From Massilia atriviolacea (GTDB lineage Bacteria; Pseudomonadota; Gammaproteobacteria; Burkholderiales; Burkholderiaceae_D), in NCBI RefSeq assembly GCF_003953935.1, contig NZ_RXLQ01000022.1, forward strand, positions 1 to 64,000: a stretch of 64,000 nucleotides of DNA, read 5' to 3'. This document shows positions 56,094 through 64,000 of this stretch, in pieces. Position 1 is the stretch's first letter; every line of letters starts with the position of its first letter. The notes below the pieces were generated by a model, which was not told the origin of the DNA, did not search any database, and was given only the letters and a program-made list of their open reading frames with translations. The position numbers were made by a program, and so were the translations under genes.

Positions 56094-57155
56094 ATGAAAA
56101 AATCCCTGCTTGCTCTGGCAGTTCTCGGCGCCACCGCCGGCTTTGCACAAGCACAATCTTCTGTGGTCATCTACGGCACGGTCGATGCCGGCATGATCAA
56201 ACGTACCGACCAATCCTTGAACATCGGCAAGCGCGCAAATAACACCCTCGGTTTCAAAGGCGTGGAAGACCTCGGCAGCGGCCTGAAAGCCCTGTTCCAG
56301 CTCGAAATTCGTTATGAACCGGACTCGGGCACCATCGAGCAGGGCGCGAACGGCATCCAGCGTCCCCTGTTCCAGGGCCAGAGCCGGGTCGGCCTGCAAG
56401 GCGGCTTCGGCATGGTGCGCATCGGACGCGGCCTGACCGCGTTCCAGGAAACCAGCACCCTGTTCGAGCCCTTCCACGGCGTGCCGAGCCCGGCCGGTTT
56501 CCAGACCGACCTGATGGTGGCCGGCTACACTTCGGATCCGCTGGGCCTGGTCGGCAATTCGACCAACCGTTTCTCCAACGCCCTGTTCTATAACTCGAAC
56601 GTGTACAAGGGCTTCCAGATCAATGCCACCGTCGGCACCAAGGAAGCGAGCTCGGGTTCGTCGGCCATCGTCGGCCGCGGCACCGCCGCCAATCCGCAAT
56701 ACCGGATCGGTTCGGAAGCGTCGGCCAATCCGTACTCGGTCTCGGCCACCTACACCGGCGTGTCCGGCTCGCTGATGCTGGCGGCCGAACGCAATGCGGT
56801 CGAATCGCGCCTGTGGTCGGTCGCCGGCTATGTGATGGCCACGCCGGACCTGAAACTGATGGCTTCGCGCACCCAGCAGGACCGCGGCCACACCTTCTTT
56901 AATAGCGAAGAAGCCCGTTCCTGGGTGGTCGGCGCCAATTACAAGATGGGCGCGGGCAAAATCCTGGCCGGTTATGGCCAGAAAAACCAGGGCGCTTTGA
57001 ACCAGGGCATGCAAAAGACTAAACAAATGTCGATCGGCTATGAATACAGCTTGTCGCCACGCACTTATCTGTATGCGGATGCTTCCAACAAGAAAGGCCC
57101 GACCATTCCTTCGAGCATGAATATCTATGCATTGGGCGTGAATCACGCATTTTGA
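56094..57155 (+). CDS. Trimeric-type outer-membrane porin (first copy)
   Basis: The protein has 353 residues with a signal peptide ending AGFAQAQ (about 20). The mature end begins SSVVIYGTVDAG, the mark of betaproteobacterial porins of the Porin_4/OmpC-like type. The RVGLQGGFGMVRIGR loop-3 segment follows, and it ends in a phenylalanine (NHAF) for outer-membrane assembly. It is a general diffusion pore. A hairpin follows it at 57202-57232. Confidence 0.95.
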   Translation: MKKSLLALAVLGATAGFAQAQSSVVIYGTVDAGMIKRTDQSLNIGKRANNTLGFKGVEDLGSGLKALFQLEIRYEPDSGTIEQGANGIQRPLFQGQSRVGLQGGFGMVRIGRGLTAFQETSTLFEPFHGVPSPAGFQTDLMVAGYTSDPLGLVGNSTNRFSNALFYNSNVYKGFQINATVGTKEASSGSSAIVGRGTAANPQYRIGSEASANPYSVSATYTGVSGSLMLAAERNAVESRLWSVAGYVMATPDLKLMASRTQQDRGHTFFNSEEARSWVVGANYKMGAGKILAGYGQKNQGALNQGMQKTKQMSIGYEYSLSPRTYLYADASNKKGPTIPSSMNIYALGVNHAF

Positions 57156-57201
57156 TGCAGTGCGATATAAATCGCATGCAATATAAATAGTCCGGATATC
57201 C

Positions 57202-57232
57202 AAGGGGCGGCGATGGTAACATCGCCGCCCTT
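57202..57232 (+). terminator. Hairpin after the first porin gene
   Basis: AAGGGGCGGCGATG and CATCGCCGCCCTT pair around a four-base loop, 46 bases after the porin stop. There is no long T run, so termination strength is uncertain. Confidence 0.6.
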
Positions 57233-57425
57233 GTCATTTCCGCGTTATGCTGTGGTGTTTCGGTTAATACGGTATTGACGTTTTTGCTTCGTCTGTGTCT
57301 TTTTCGCAACCAGCACTTGCGTGCGCGATGGGCTTTCTGTACAAGGCTAAAAAACGATGGCATATTGGTTAAAACGAATTAGTACGCACGTTCGTTTTTA
57401 TACAAAATAATCTCCTGGAGACACA

Positions 57426-58709
57426 ATGAAAACAAAATTAATCGCTGGTGTAATCGCTACCTGTTTCGCAGCCCCGGTCCTGGCCCAGTCCAGCGTGACC
57501 ATTTACGGTATTGCCGACGCCGGTTTCATGAAAACCAAGGGTGAATCGGCCAAACTCGTCAGTGGCATCGCGGACGGTTCGCGCATCGGTCTCAAAGGTA
57601 CCGAAGACATCGGCGGTGGTTACAAGGCCATCTTCAATCTGGAAGCGCGCGTCGAACTCGACACCGGTACCCAGAGCCCCGGCCTGGTAACGCCGAACCA
57701 AGGCCTGTACCTGACCAAGGGCATGGACGCCTTCAAGACCCCGGCCCTGGCGCCGACCCTGGCGACCCTGCGCGCCGGCCTGCAGCCGGCGATTGCCGTC
57801 AACGCCGAAAAAGCCCTGTTCGACCGCACCGCCATGGTCGGCCTGGTCACCCCGGTCGGCGCGATCCTGGTCGGCCGCATGTACACCCCTGGCTACGAAG
57901 TGTTCGCCGCCGCCGACGCCTTCGAAACCGGCACCGCCGGCACCTGGGGCGGCATCACCGGCGGCACCGCCGGCTTTACCGCGCTGGGCGCGGACATCCG
58001 CTCGCAGAAATCGATCCAGTACCGCATCGCCACCCCGTCCGGCTTGGGCGGCTCGCTGATGTACGGCACCAAGAATTCCGGCTACCTGGGCCGCTACAAC
58101 AAGTTCATGGGCGCCGCGATCACCTACAAGACCAGCATTTTCGACCTCGGCGTCGGCCACAACCAGGGTGAAGACCTGCAAGGCCGCAAGAGCCTGACCA
58201 CCACCACCGTGGGCGGTTCGGTCAAGGTCGGCGACTTCAAGTTCTTCGCCGGCTACCACGACCAGGTCAACCGCAATTCGGCCCTGCTGGGCGATTACCT
58301 GGCGGTGTTCAACGGCCAGGTGGCGCCGGGCCTGCGCGCCGCCGGCGTACCGGCTGCCAACGTTGCCGCCCTGACCAAGATCTACACCGACAACATCACC
58401 CGCAACAGCCAGGTCGACGCCAGCAGCTACCAGCTGGGCTTGCACTACCGCCTGGGCCAGGGCCGCATCATGGCCTCGGCCGCGCGCCAGAACGACCGCA
58501 CCGTCTCGAACAGCGATGCGACCCTGCTGGCAGTCGGCTACGACTACAACATCTCGGCCCGTACCGACATCTACACCGTGCTGGCCAACATCAAGAACCA
58601 GAACGACGGCCAGTACACGCCGGGCGCGGCCGGTTCGCCGGGCGGCTTCACCAAAGTCGCGGGCGACGACAGCCATTCGATCCAGATCGGCGTGCGGCAC
58701 CGCTTCTAA
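57426..58709 (+). CDS. Trimeric-type outer-membrane porin (second copy)
   Basis: The protein has 427 residues, about 75 longer than the first porin. A signal peptide ends VLAQ. The mature end SSVTIYGIADAG and the final HRF are typical. The extra length is mostly a stretch rich in Ala, Thr, Gly and Pro (about residues 80-185) around the pore-lining loop, including AFETGTAGTWGGITGGT. A TGGAG site precedes the ATG. It is separated from the first copy by 270 bases and probably has its own promoter. Confidence 0.94.
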   Translation: MKTKLIAGVIATCFAAPVLAQSSVTIYGIADAGFMKTKGESAKLVSGIADGSRIGLKGTEDIGGGYKAIFNLEARVELDTGTQSPGLVTPNQGLYLTKGMDAFKTPALAPTLATLRAGLQPAIAVNAEKALFDRTAMVGLVTPVGAILVGRMYTPGYEVFAAADAFETGTAGTWGGITGGTAGFTALGADIRSQKSIQYRIATPSGLGGSLMYGTKNSGYLGRYNKFMGAAITYKTSIFDLGVGHNQGEDLQGRKSLTTTTVGGSVKVGDFKFFAGYHDQVNRNSALLGDYLAVFNGQVAPGLRAAGVPAANVAALTKIYTDNITRNSQVDASSYQLGLHYRLGQGRIMASAARQNDRTVSNSDATLLAVGYDYNISARTDIYTVLANIKNQNDGQYTPGAAGSPGGFTKVAGDDSHSIQIGVRHRF

Positions 58710-58736
58710 GCACGATCGGGCACGCTTGCGCACCGC

Positions 58737-58764
58737 AAAAAAGACGCCCCCGGGCGTCTTTTTT
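58737..58764 (+). terminator. Rho-independent terminator after the second porin gene
   Basis: The stem AAGACGCCC/GGGCGTCTT with almost no loop is flanked by A residues and followed by six T. It ends about 75 bases before the DUF484 gene and isolates it from the porin transcript. Confidence 0.92.
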
Positions 58765-58840
58765 CATGGGAGCGCGCAGGCTGTCGGTTAGAATTGCGAG
58801 ACGTTTTTTACCCGCATCAAGATTTCAAGCAAAGACTCAC

Positions 58841-59503
58841 ATGACCGCCACACTGGACTCCACCGCCGTCGCCGACTACCTGGCCGACCATCCGACCTTT
58901 TTCCAGGAACACGCCAACCTGCTGGGCGAGGTCAAGCTGTCCAGCCCGCTGACCGGCAAGGCCGTGTCGCTGCAGGAACGCCAGATGGAAGTCATGCGCG
59001 ATAAATACAAGGCGCTCGAACTGCGCATGGCGGACCTGATCCGCCTGGCCGAAGCGAACGCCGCCATCGCCAACAAGTTCCACGGCTGGACCCAGGCCCT
59101 GCTCAAGGCGCGCCACGACAGCGACATGCCGCGCGCCCTGGTCGATGGCCTGGCCACCCATTTCGGCGTGCCGCAAGCGACCCTGCGCCTGTGGCAGCTG
59201 GCCCCGGCGCACGCCGGCAACTGGTACGTCAACGGCGTGTCGGAAGATGCGCGCCTGTTCGCCAACAGCCTGCTGGCGCCTTACTGCGGCAGCAACCACG
59301 ACTTCGAAGCGGTGCGCTGGCTGGCCGACGCGGCGGCGGTGCAGTCGACCGTGATTCTGCCGCTGCGCAGCAACGGCAGCGCCTTCGGCCTGCTGATCCT
59401 CGGTTCGCCCGATCCGGAACGCTTCACCGCCAGCATGGGCACCGACTTCCTGGTCCACATCGGCGAAACCGCCAGCGCCGCGCTGGCCGCCCTGCGCGCC
59501 TGA
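58841..59503 (+). CDS. DUF484-family protein
   Basis: The protein has 220 residues. The amino helix ADYLADHPTFFQEHANLLGEV is the family mark. A coiled-coil helix (about 45-80) is followed by a GAF-like domain with STVILPLRSNGSAFGLLILGS. DUF484 proteins have an unknown role but are nearly always next to xerC, as here (one base between the stop and the xerC start). In E. coli the order is dapF, yigA (DUF484), xerC. Confidence 0.93.
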   Translation: MTATLDSTAVADYLADHPTFFQEHANLLGEVKLSSPLTGKAVSLQERQMEVMRDKYKALELRMADLIRLAEANAAIANKFHGWTQALLKARHDSDMPRALVDGLATHFGVPQATLRLWQLAPAHAGNWYVNGVSEDARLFANSLLAPYCGSNHDFEAVRWLADAAAVQSTVILPLRSNGSAFGLLILGSPDPERFTASMGTDFLVHIGETASAALAALRA

Positions 59504-59504
59504 G

Positions 59505-60470
59505 ATGCACAGCCAGGGCGCGAGCGCGGGCGAGCACGACGCCACCGACTGGGTCGGGCGCTATCTCGCGCAGCTGGCCACCCAGCGCCAGCTCTCGCCG
59601 CACACCATCGACGCCTACCGGCGCGACCTGCAACAATTGCAGACCCTGGCCAAGGGCATGCCCTGGCAACAGATGCGCCAGGCCGACATCCGCCGCCTGA
59701 CCGCGATCCTGCACAGCCAGGAGCTGGGACCGCGCTCGATCGCCCGCAAGCTGTCGAGCTGGCGCGGCTTTTTCGGCTGGCTGGCGGAGCACATCACCCT
59801 GGCCGCCAACCCCACCGACGGCGTGCGCGCCCCCAAGCGCCCGGCCCCGCTGCCGAAAGCGCTGGCGGTGGACGATGCGGTGCAGCTGGTGGCGAGCGCA
59901 CCGCCCGGCCGCAGCACCCTCACCTCCGCCGAGCTGTGCAACCGCGCCATGTTCGAGCTGCTGTATTCGAGCGGCTTGCGGGTGGCCGAACTGGCCGGGC
60001 TCGACGTGACCTATCACAAGGGCGGCGAAGGCCAGGCGCCGTCGCTGGGCTGGATCGATATGGCCTCGGGCGACGTGCTGGTCACCGGCAAGGGCAACAA
60101 GATGCGCACGGTGCCGGTCGGCAGCCACGCGCGCGCCGCGCTGGCGGCCTGGCTGGCGGTGCGCCCGCCGCCGGCCGACGGCGGCAACGCCCTGTTCCTG
60201 TCCGAACGCGGCACGCGCGTGTCGCCGCGCGTGGTGCAATTGCGCCTGAAACAGCATGCGATCGATGCCGGCACCCCGGTGCACGTGCATCCGCACATGC
60301 TGCGCCACTCCTTCGCCTCGCACGTGCTGCAATCGTCGGGCGACCTGCGCGCGGTGCAGGACATGCTGGGCCACGCCAGCATCACCTCGACCCAGGTCTA
60401 CACCGCACTCGACTTCCAGCACCTGGCGGCCGTGTACGACCAGGCGCACCCGCGCGCCAAGGCGAAATAG
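59505..60470 (+). CDS. xerC: Site-specific tyrosine recombinase XerC
   Basis: The protein has 321 residues. The catalytic residues of tyrosine recombinases are all visible: R159 in SGLRVAEL, K196 in TGKGNK, H264 and R267 in HMLRHSF, H290 in LGHAS and Y299 in TQVYT. With XerD it resolves chromosome dimers at dif near division. Its length and its place after a DUF484 gene support XerC rather than XerD or a phage integrase. Confidence 0.96.
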   Translation: MHSQGASAGEHDATDWVGRYLAQLATQRQLSPHTIDAYRRDLQQLQTLAKGMPWQQMRQADIRRLTAILHSQELGPRSIARKLSSWRGFFGWLAEHITLAANPTDGVRAPKRPAPLPKALAVDDAVQLVASAPPGRSTLTSAELCNRAMFELLYSSGLRVAELAGLDVTYHKGGEGQAPSLGWIDMASGDVLVTGKGNKMRTVPVGSHARAALAAWLAVRPPPADGGNALFLSERGTRVSPRVVQLRLKQHAIDAGTPVHVHPHMLRHSFASHVLQSSGDLRAVQDMLGHASITSTQVYTALDFQHLAAVYDQAHPRAKAK

Positions 60471-60611
60471 GAAGCAAAAACGGGGCCGCAAACGCCCGCG
60501 CGGCATGATCCGCATCAAGCCGCATGGCGGTAGTTGGAAGCAATTGGCGAAATCCGGCATAATCGCTCGATTATTCGCCCGCTCCCGGGCAGCACACTGA
60601 TTGACGACAAC

Positions 60612-61667
60612 ATGGCCCTCATTCCCAGCACCATCCTGACCGGCTTCCTCGGCGCCGGCAAAACCACGCTCCTCAATCGCATCCTGCAGGAAGATCACGG
60701 GCTGAAGATTGCCGTCATCGAAAACGAATTCGGCCAGGAAAACATCGACAACGAGATCCTGGTGCAGGACAGCAGCGAGCAGATCGTCGAAATGAACAAC
60801 GGCTGCATCTGCTGCACCGTGCGCGGCGACCTGATCGTGGCGCTTTCCAATCTCGCGCAAAAGCGCGAAGCGGGCGAGCTGCAGTTCGACCGCATCATCA
60901 TCGAAACCACCGGCCTGGCCAATCCGGGCCCGGTGGCGCAGACCTTCTTCATGGACGAGGAAGTGGGCGTGCACTACATGCTCGACGCGGTGCTGACCGT
61001 GGTCGACGCGCGCCACGCCATGACCCAGCTCGACGAGTACGAGGAAGCCCAGCGCCAGGTCGGCTTTGCCGACAAGCTGCTCATTTCCAAGACCGACCTG
61101 GTCGATGCCGCCCAGCTCGACGCGCTCAAGGCGCGCCTGCGGCGCATCAACCCGCGCGCGCCGATCAGCCAGGTCGACTTCGGCCGCGCCCCGCTGGCCG
61201 AGGTGCTCGACATCCGCGGCTTCAACCTCAACGACAAGCTGGACATCGACCCCGACTTCCTCAAGGCCGAGGAAGCGCACGGCCACGATCACGATCACGT
61301 GCACACCGACGCCTGCCGCCACGAGCACGGGCACGACCACGACCATAATCACCACCATGGCCGCCACAGCGACGACATCGCCGCCTTCGTGTTCAGGAGC
61401 GCGCGCCCCTTCGACCCGGCCAAGCTCGACGAATTCCTGGCCAGCCTGGTCAATGTCTTCGGTCCGCGCATGCTGCGCTACAAGGGCGTGCTGCTGATGC
61501 AGGGCGCCGAGCGCAAGGTGGTATTCCAGGGCGTGCACCAGATGATGGGCAGCGATCTGGGCGCAAAATGGGGCGAAAACGAGGAACGTGGCAGCAAAAT
61601 GGTTTTTATTGGCAAAAATTTACCAAAAGATGTCTTTGTCAGCGGTTTGGAACAATGTTTGGTATAA
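60612..61667 (+). CDS. CobW/ZigA-family GTPase, putative zinc chaperone
   Basis: The protein has 351 residues. The GTP-binding motif GFLGAGKTT is at 11-19, the metal-binding CxCC is C65-I-C67-C68, and SKTDLVD is the specificity motif. A histidine-rich stretch (about 218-255, with HGHDHDHVH and HDHDHNHHHG) could hold several metal ions. The carboxyl CobW_C domain follows. Such G3E GTPases insert or deliver metals, mostly zinc. No Zur-box is clear upstream. It stands between xerC and dksA. Confidence 0.92.
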   Translation: MALIPSTILTGFLGAGKTTLLNRILQEDHGLKIAVIENEFGQENIDNEILVQDSSEQIVEMNNGCICCTVRGDLIVALSNLAQKREAGELQFDRIIIETTGLANPGPVAQTFFMDEEVGVHYMLDAVLTVVDARHAMTQLDEYEEAQRQVGFADKLLISKTDLVDAAQLDALKARLRRINPRAPISQVDFGRAPLAEVLDIRGFNLNDKLDIDPDFLKAEEAHGHDHDHVHTDACRHEHGHDHDHNHHHGRHSDDIAAFVFRSARPFDPAKLDEFLASLVNVFGPRMLRYKGVLLMQGAERKVVFQGVHQMMGSDLGAKWGENEERGSKMVFIGKNLPKDVFVSGLEQCLV

Positions 61668-61865
61668 ACTATCCGGGTTTTAAGATGCCCGCTTTAGCGC
61701 ACCGGCAGTAAATAGGTATCCAGGTGCGGAAACAGACGAACAAGGCGGCAGTTCAGCAAGCCGTCAAGGTAGGCGCTTCGGGCGCAGGCATCGCCGCTTT
61801 ACCGGTGCCGCGCCCGGGTTAGCTGATAAAATGAAACCACCGTCGTATCGAAGGTAAGTGAAGTC

Positions 61866-62318
61866 ATGACTAAAACAACTAAATCGACCCCCGCCGTCAA
61901 TACAGAAGGCCATCTCATCTCGGAAGAAGAAATCCGGGCCATGGGTGAGAAGGACTATATGAATCCGGCGCAGTTGGCGTTTTTCAAGGCGCGTTTGCAG
62001 CAGCTCGAAAAAGACTTGCTCAAGAACGCAGGCGAGACCACCGAGCACCTGCGCGAAACCGTGCTGGTGCCCGATCCGGCCGACCGCGCCACGATCGAAG
62101 AAGAACACGCGCTCGAACTGCGCACGCGCGACCGCGAGCGCAAGCTGCTGAAAAAGGTGCAGCAGTCGATCGCCGCCATCGACGCGGGCGACTACGGCTG
62201 GTGCGAAGAGACGGGCGAACCGATCGGCATTCCGCGCCTGATCGCGCGCCCGACCGCGACCCTCTCGCTCGAAGCGCAGCAGCGCCGCGAGCTGAAACAA
62301 AAACTGTACGGCGATTGA
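61866..62318 (+). CDS. dksA: RNA polymerase-binding protein DksA, low-cysteine form
   Basis: The protein has 150 residues. The coiled coil with its tip motif DPADRAT (about 70-76) and the globular end are intact. Of the four cysteines that bind zinc in E. coli DksA only C113 remains; the others read T116, S134 and A137 (CEET and SLEA). Forms without the full zinc site are known and can still bind RNA polymerase with ppGpp. A terminator follows. Confidence 0.96.
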   Translation: MTKTTKSTPAVNTEGHLISEEEIRAMGEKDYMNPAQLAFFKARLQQLEKDLLKNAGETTEHLRETVLVPDPADRATIEEEHALELRTRDRERKLLKKVQQSIAAIDAGDYGWCEETGEPIGIPRLIARPTATLSLEAQQRRELKQKLYGD

Positions 62319-62343
62319 GTATCGCCGCACGCCGACTCCGAAG

Positions 62344-62375
62344 AAGCATGCGGGTTCGCCCCCGCATGCTTTTTT
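62344..62375 (+). terminator. Rho-independent terminator of dksA
   Basis: The stem AAGCATGCGGG/CCCGCATGCTT with a six-base loop is followed by six T. It starts 26 bases after the dksA stop. Confidence 0.93.
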
Positions 62376-62602
62376 GTTTTGCCGCTCCCGCCAATCCCAC
62401 TCAAAGTTTGCCTATCGGCTACACTATGCTGGCATGTCCAGGGTGGCCGGCGGCATGGGCGGCTGGCGCCGGCCGGGCCGGCATGCTACCGTGCGGCTTG
62501 GTACGGCGTGTGCGGCAATGGATTCAGGCAGGGCGCCTGGCGCACGCGATGCGCCAAGTGCGGTTGGCGCAGTGCGCAGCGTAGAACGAGACAGGGAACG
62601 AC

Positions 62603-63931
62603 GTGGGTATCTTCTCCATCTTCAACAAGAAGAAAACTGATCAGCCTGGCGGCAAGAATGCGCCGGACTCGCGCCTGCGCGTCGGCGAACCGTCGCGCCT
62701 GGCCGCCGACACCGATGCCGACCGCGCGCGCCAGCGCGAGATCGCGCGCGCCACGGCGGCCAAGATCGACGCCATCGAATCGGCCATGTCGAACGACATC
62801 TTCAACACGCCCGAACCGGCCTGGGGCAGCGGCCCGCGCAAGGCCAAGACGGCGGCCGACGGCGGCGCGCCCGACACCCTGCCGATGCTGGAACTGGCCA
62901 CCACCGAATTGCTGGCCGACGAAGACTTGCCGGACGCGCCGGTGCCGGCCCAGACCGCGCCCGTCATCGAAGAAATCGCCATCATGTTCGCCAACGACCA
63001 GATGGCCGTCACCGAACACATGCTGCTCGATAACCTTGCCGAGCTGGGCAAGGACGACCGCACCATCTGGTGGATGCTGTTCGACCTCTACCAGGTCGGC
63101 GGACGCCAGGATGACTTCGACAATATTGCAATCGATTACGCGAGCCGCTTCGAAACCTCGCCGCCCTCGTGGTCGCCGCCGCTCATGCCGCCCGGTATGG
63201 AAGAGCGCACCTTCGCCGGCGTCACCCCGACCGAAGTCTTCAGTGGCGTGCTGGACGGCGAAGTCGCGCCGCGCCTGGAACGCCTGTTGCAGCGCGCCAG
63301 CGAAAACCCGGTGCTGCGCCTCGAATTCGCGCGCATCCAGAGCGTCACCCCGGACGGTTGCGCCCTGCTGCTGGAAACCATGAACCGCCTGCGCGCCAGC
63401 GAGCGCGAGCTGATCGTGGCCGGCGCCGCCGAACTGGCCGAGCTGGTTCACTCGACCATCGAAATCGGCAAGCGCGACGCCAGCGAAGCGCCCTGGCTGC
63501 TGCTGCTGGCCCTGTTCCAGCTGCTCGACCGCGAAAAGGACTTCGAAGAAACGGCGATGGATTACTGCGTCACCTACGAGGTCTCGCCGCCGTCCTTCGA
63601 ACCGTCGCTGAGCACCGCCACCTCGGTCAGCATCCTGCACACGCCGCCGGCCACCGAAGGCTTCATGCTGCCCTCGGTCATCGACGGCGCGACCACGGCC
63701 CTGTTCCAGGCCATCGACGCGTATGCCGCCGACAGCGCCGAAACGGTGCTGTTCGACTGCTCGCGCCTGGCGCGGGTCGACTACGCCGCCGCCGCCGCCC
63801 TGCTCAACCGCTTGCGCCCGATCGCGGCCGAGAAAAAAATCGAGCTGCGCGAATTGAACCATTTGGTCGCCGCACTGTTCAAACTACTGGGCTTCACGGA
63901 AGTGGCCAAGCTGTTCCCGCACAGGTACTGA
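62603..63931 (+). CDS. STAS-like domain protein with a duplicated module
   Basis: The protein has 442 residues, starting at GTG behind an AGGGA site. The amino 120 residues are low complexity. Then a helical segment (WWMLFDLYQVGGRQDDFD to FETSPPSW, about 155-192) is followed by a first STAS-like domain (about 210-290). The same pair then recurs: WLLLLALFQLLDREKDFE to YEVSPPSF (about 297-333), then a second STAS-like domain ending GFTEVAKLF. STAS domains bind partner proteins in signalling and transport. The order dksA then this gene is followed by hslV in related genomes as far as I recall. The function is unknown. Confidence 0.8.
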   Translation: MGIFSIFNKKKTDQPGGKNAPDSRLRVGEPSRLAADTDADRARQREIARATAAKIDAIESAMSNDIFNTPEPAWGSGPRKAKTAADGGAPDTLPMLELATTELLADEDLPDAPVPAQTAPVIEEIAIMFANDQMAVTEHMLLDNLAELGKDDRTIWWMLFDLYQVGGRQDDFDNIAIDYASRFETSPPSWSPPLMPPGMEERTFAGVTPTEVFSGVLDGEVAPRLERLLQRASENPVLRLEFARIQSVTPDGCALLLETMNRLRASERELIVAGAAELAELVHSTIEIGKRDASEAPWLLLLALFQLLDREKDFEETAMDYCVTYEVSPPSFEPSLSTATSVSILHTPPATEGFMLPSVIDGATTALFQAIDAYAADSAETVLFDCSRLARVDYAAAAALLNRLRPIAAEKKIELRELNHLVAALFKLLGFTEVAKLFPHRY

Positions 63932-64000
63932 CCTTCGCTATCGGCCCCGCTTGCCGTTGATGACGGCAGTCGAGAAGAGCGCCGACCCTGACGCGGTCTT

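Noticed and set aside
59505-60470. Phage or island integrase
   Set aside because: The tyrosine recombinase is XerC by its DUF484 neighbour and length. No attachment-site repeat or island genes follow.

Overview
The window is about 64 kb of GC-rich chromosome from a betaproteobacterium, most like the Oxalobacteraceae (Massilia/Duganella type). This assignment rests on several family-level features: a tyrU-glyT-thrT-tufB type start, an S-adenosylhomocysteine (SAH) riboswitch ahead of ahcY, metK divergent from two LpxL-type acyltransferases and dapF, two small trimeric-type porins, and the low-cysteine form of DksA. It is almost entirely core chromosome. No prophage, CRISPR array, rRNA operon or intact insertion sequence is visible.

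Layout. 1-600: start of tuf and three tRNA genes behind a strong promoter. 0.87-6.7 kb: a signalling block of an HDOD protein, a degenerate receiver-TPR protein and an HD-GYP response regulator on the minus strand, divergent from a lone cheW. 6.7-10 kb: a patchwork of small accessory genes (SUKH-like, LprI-like, HAD phosphatase with a TPR partner, a RelE/ParE toxin module). 10-12.3 kb: a DnaJ-domain membrane protein and a MidA-like methyltransferase. 12.3-22 kb: a sugar-uptake regulon with sensor kinase, response regulator and an extra periplasmic binding protein on one strand, and a LamB-type porin, binding protein, two permeases and ATPase on the other. 22.1-24.2 kb: pteridine/folate SDR, folB and ttcA. 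24.4-25.05 kb: yefM-yoeB toxin-antitoxin with a recognisable operator. 25-31.8 kb: an M14 carboxypeptidase, a very large M48 membrane protease with no standard start codon, a MAPEG protein and a DUF3224 protein. 31.9-37.3 kb: hppD and a fused indolepyruvate oxidoreductase, divergent from an Lrp/AsnC regulator. 37.8-46.8 kb: GNAT, a di-haem peroxidase coupled to a diguanylate cyclase, cca, GST, NDUFA9-like, slt and fau. 46.9-51.2 kb: the S-adenosylmethionine (SAM) cycle with metF, a holin-like membrane protein, ahcY under its SAH riboswitch, and metK. 51.4-60.5 kb: two lipid A acyltransferases, dapF, then a Sel1-repeat gene and two porins lying between dapF and its usual neighbours DUF484 and xerC. 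60.6-64 kb: a CobW GTPase, dksA and a STAS-like protein with an internal duplication.

How the genes work together. The best candidate for an unusual system is the sugar regulon. A second, divergent copy of the sugar-binding protein is cotranscribed with the kinase and regulator, not with the transporter, which suggests a three-component sensor. The first signalling block combines c-di-GMP hydrolysis with a receiver that lacks the usual phosphorylation residue. The metF-ahcY-metK region is a housekeeping methyl cycle with clear RNA-level control. All product calls come from reading motifs and gene order; no database search was run.
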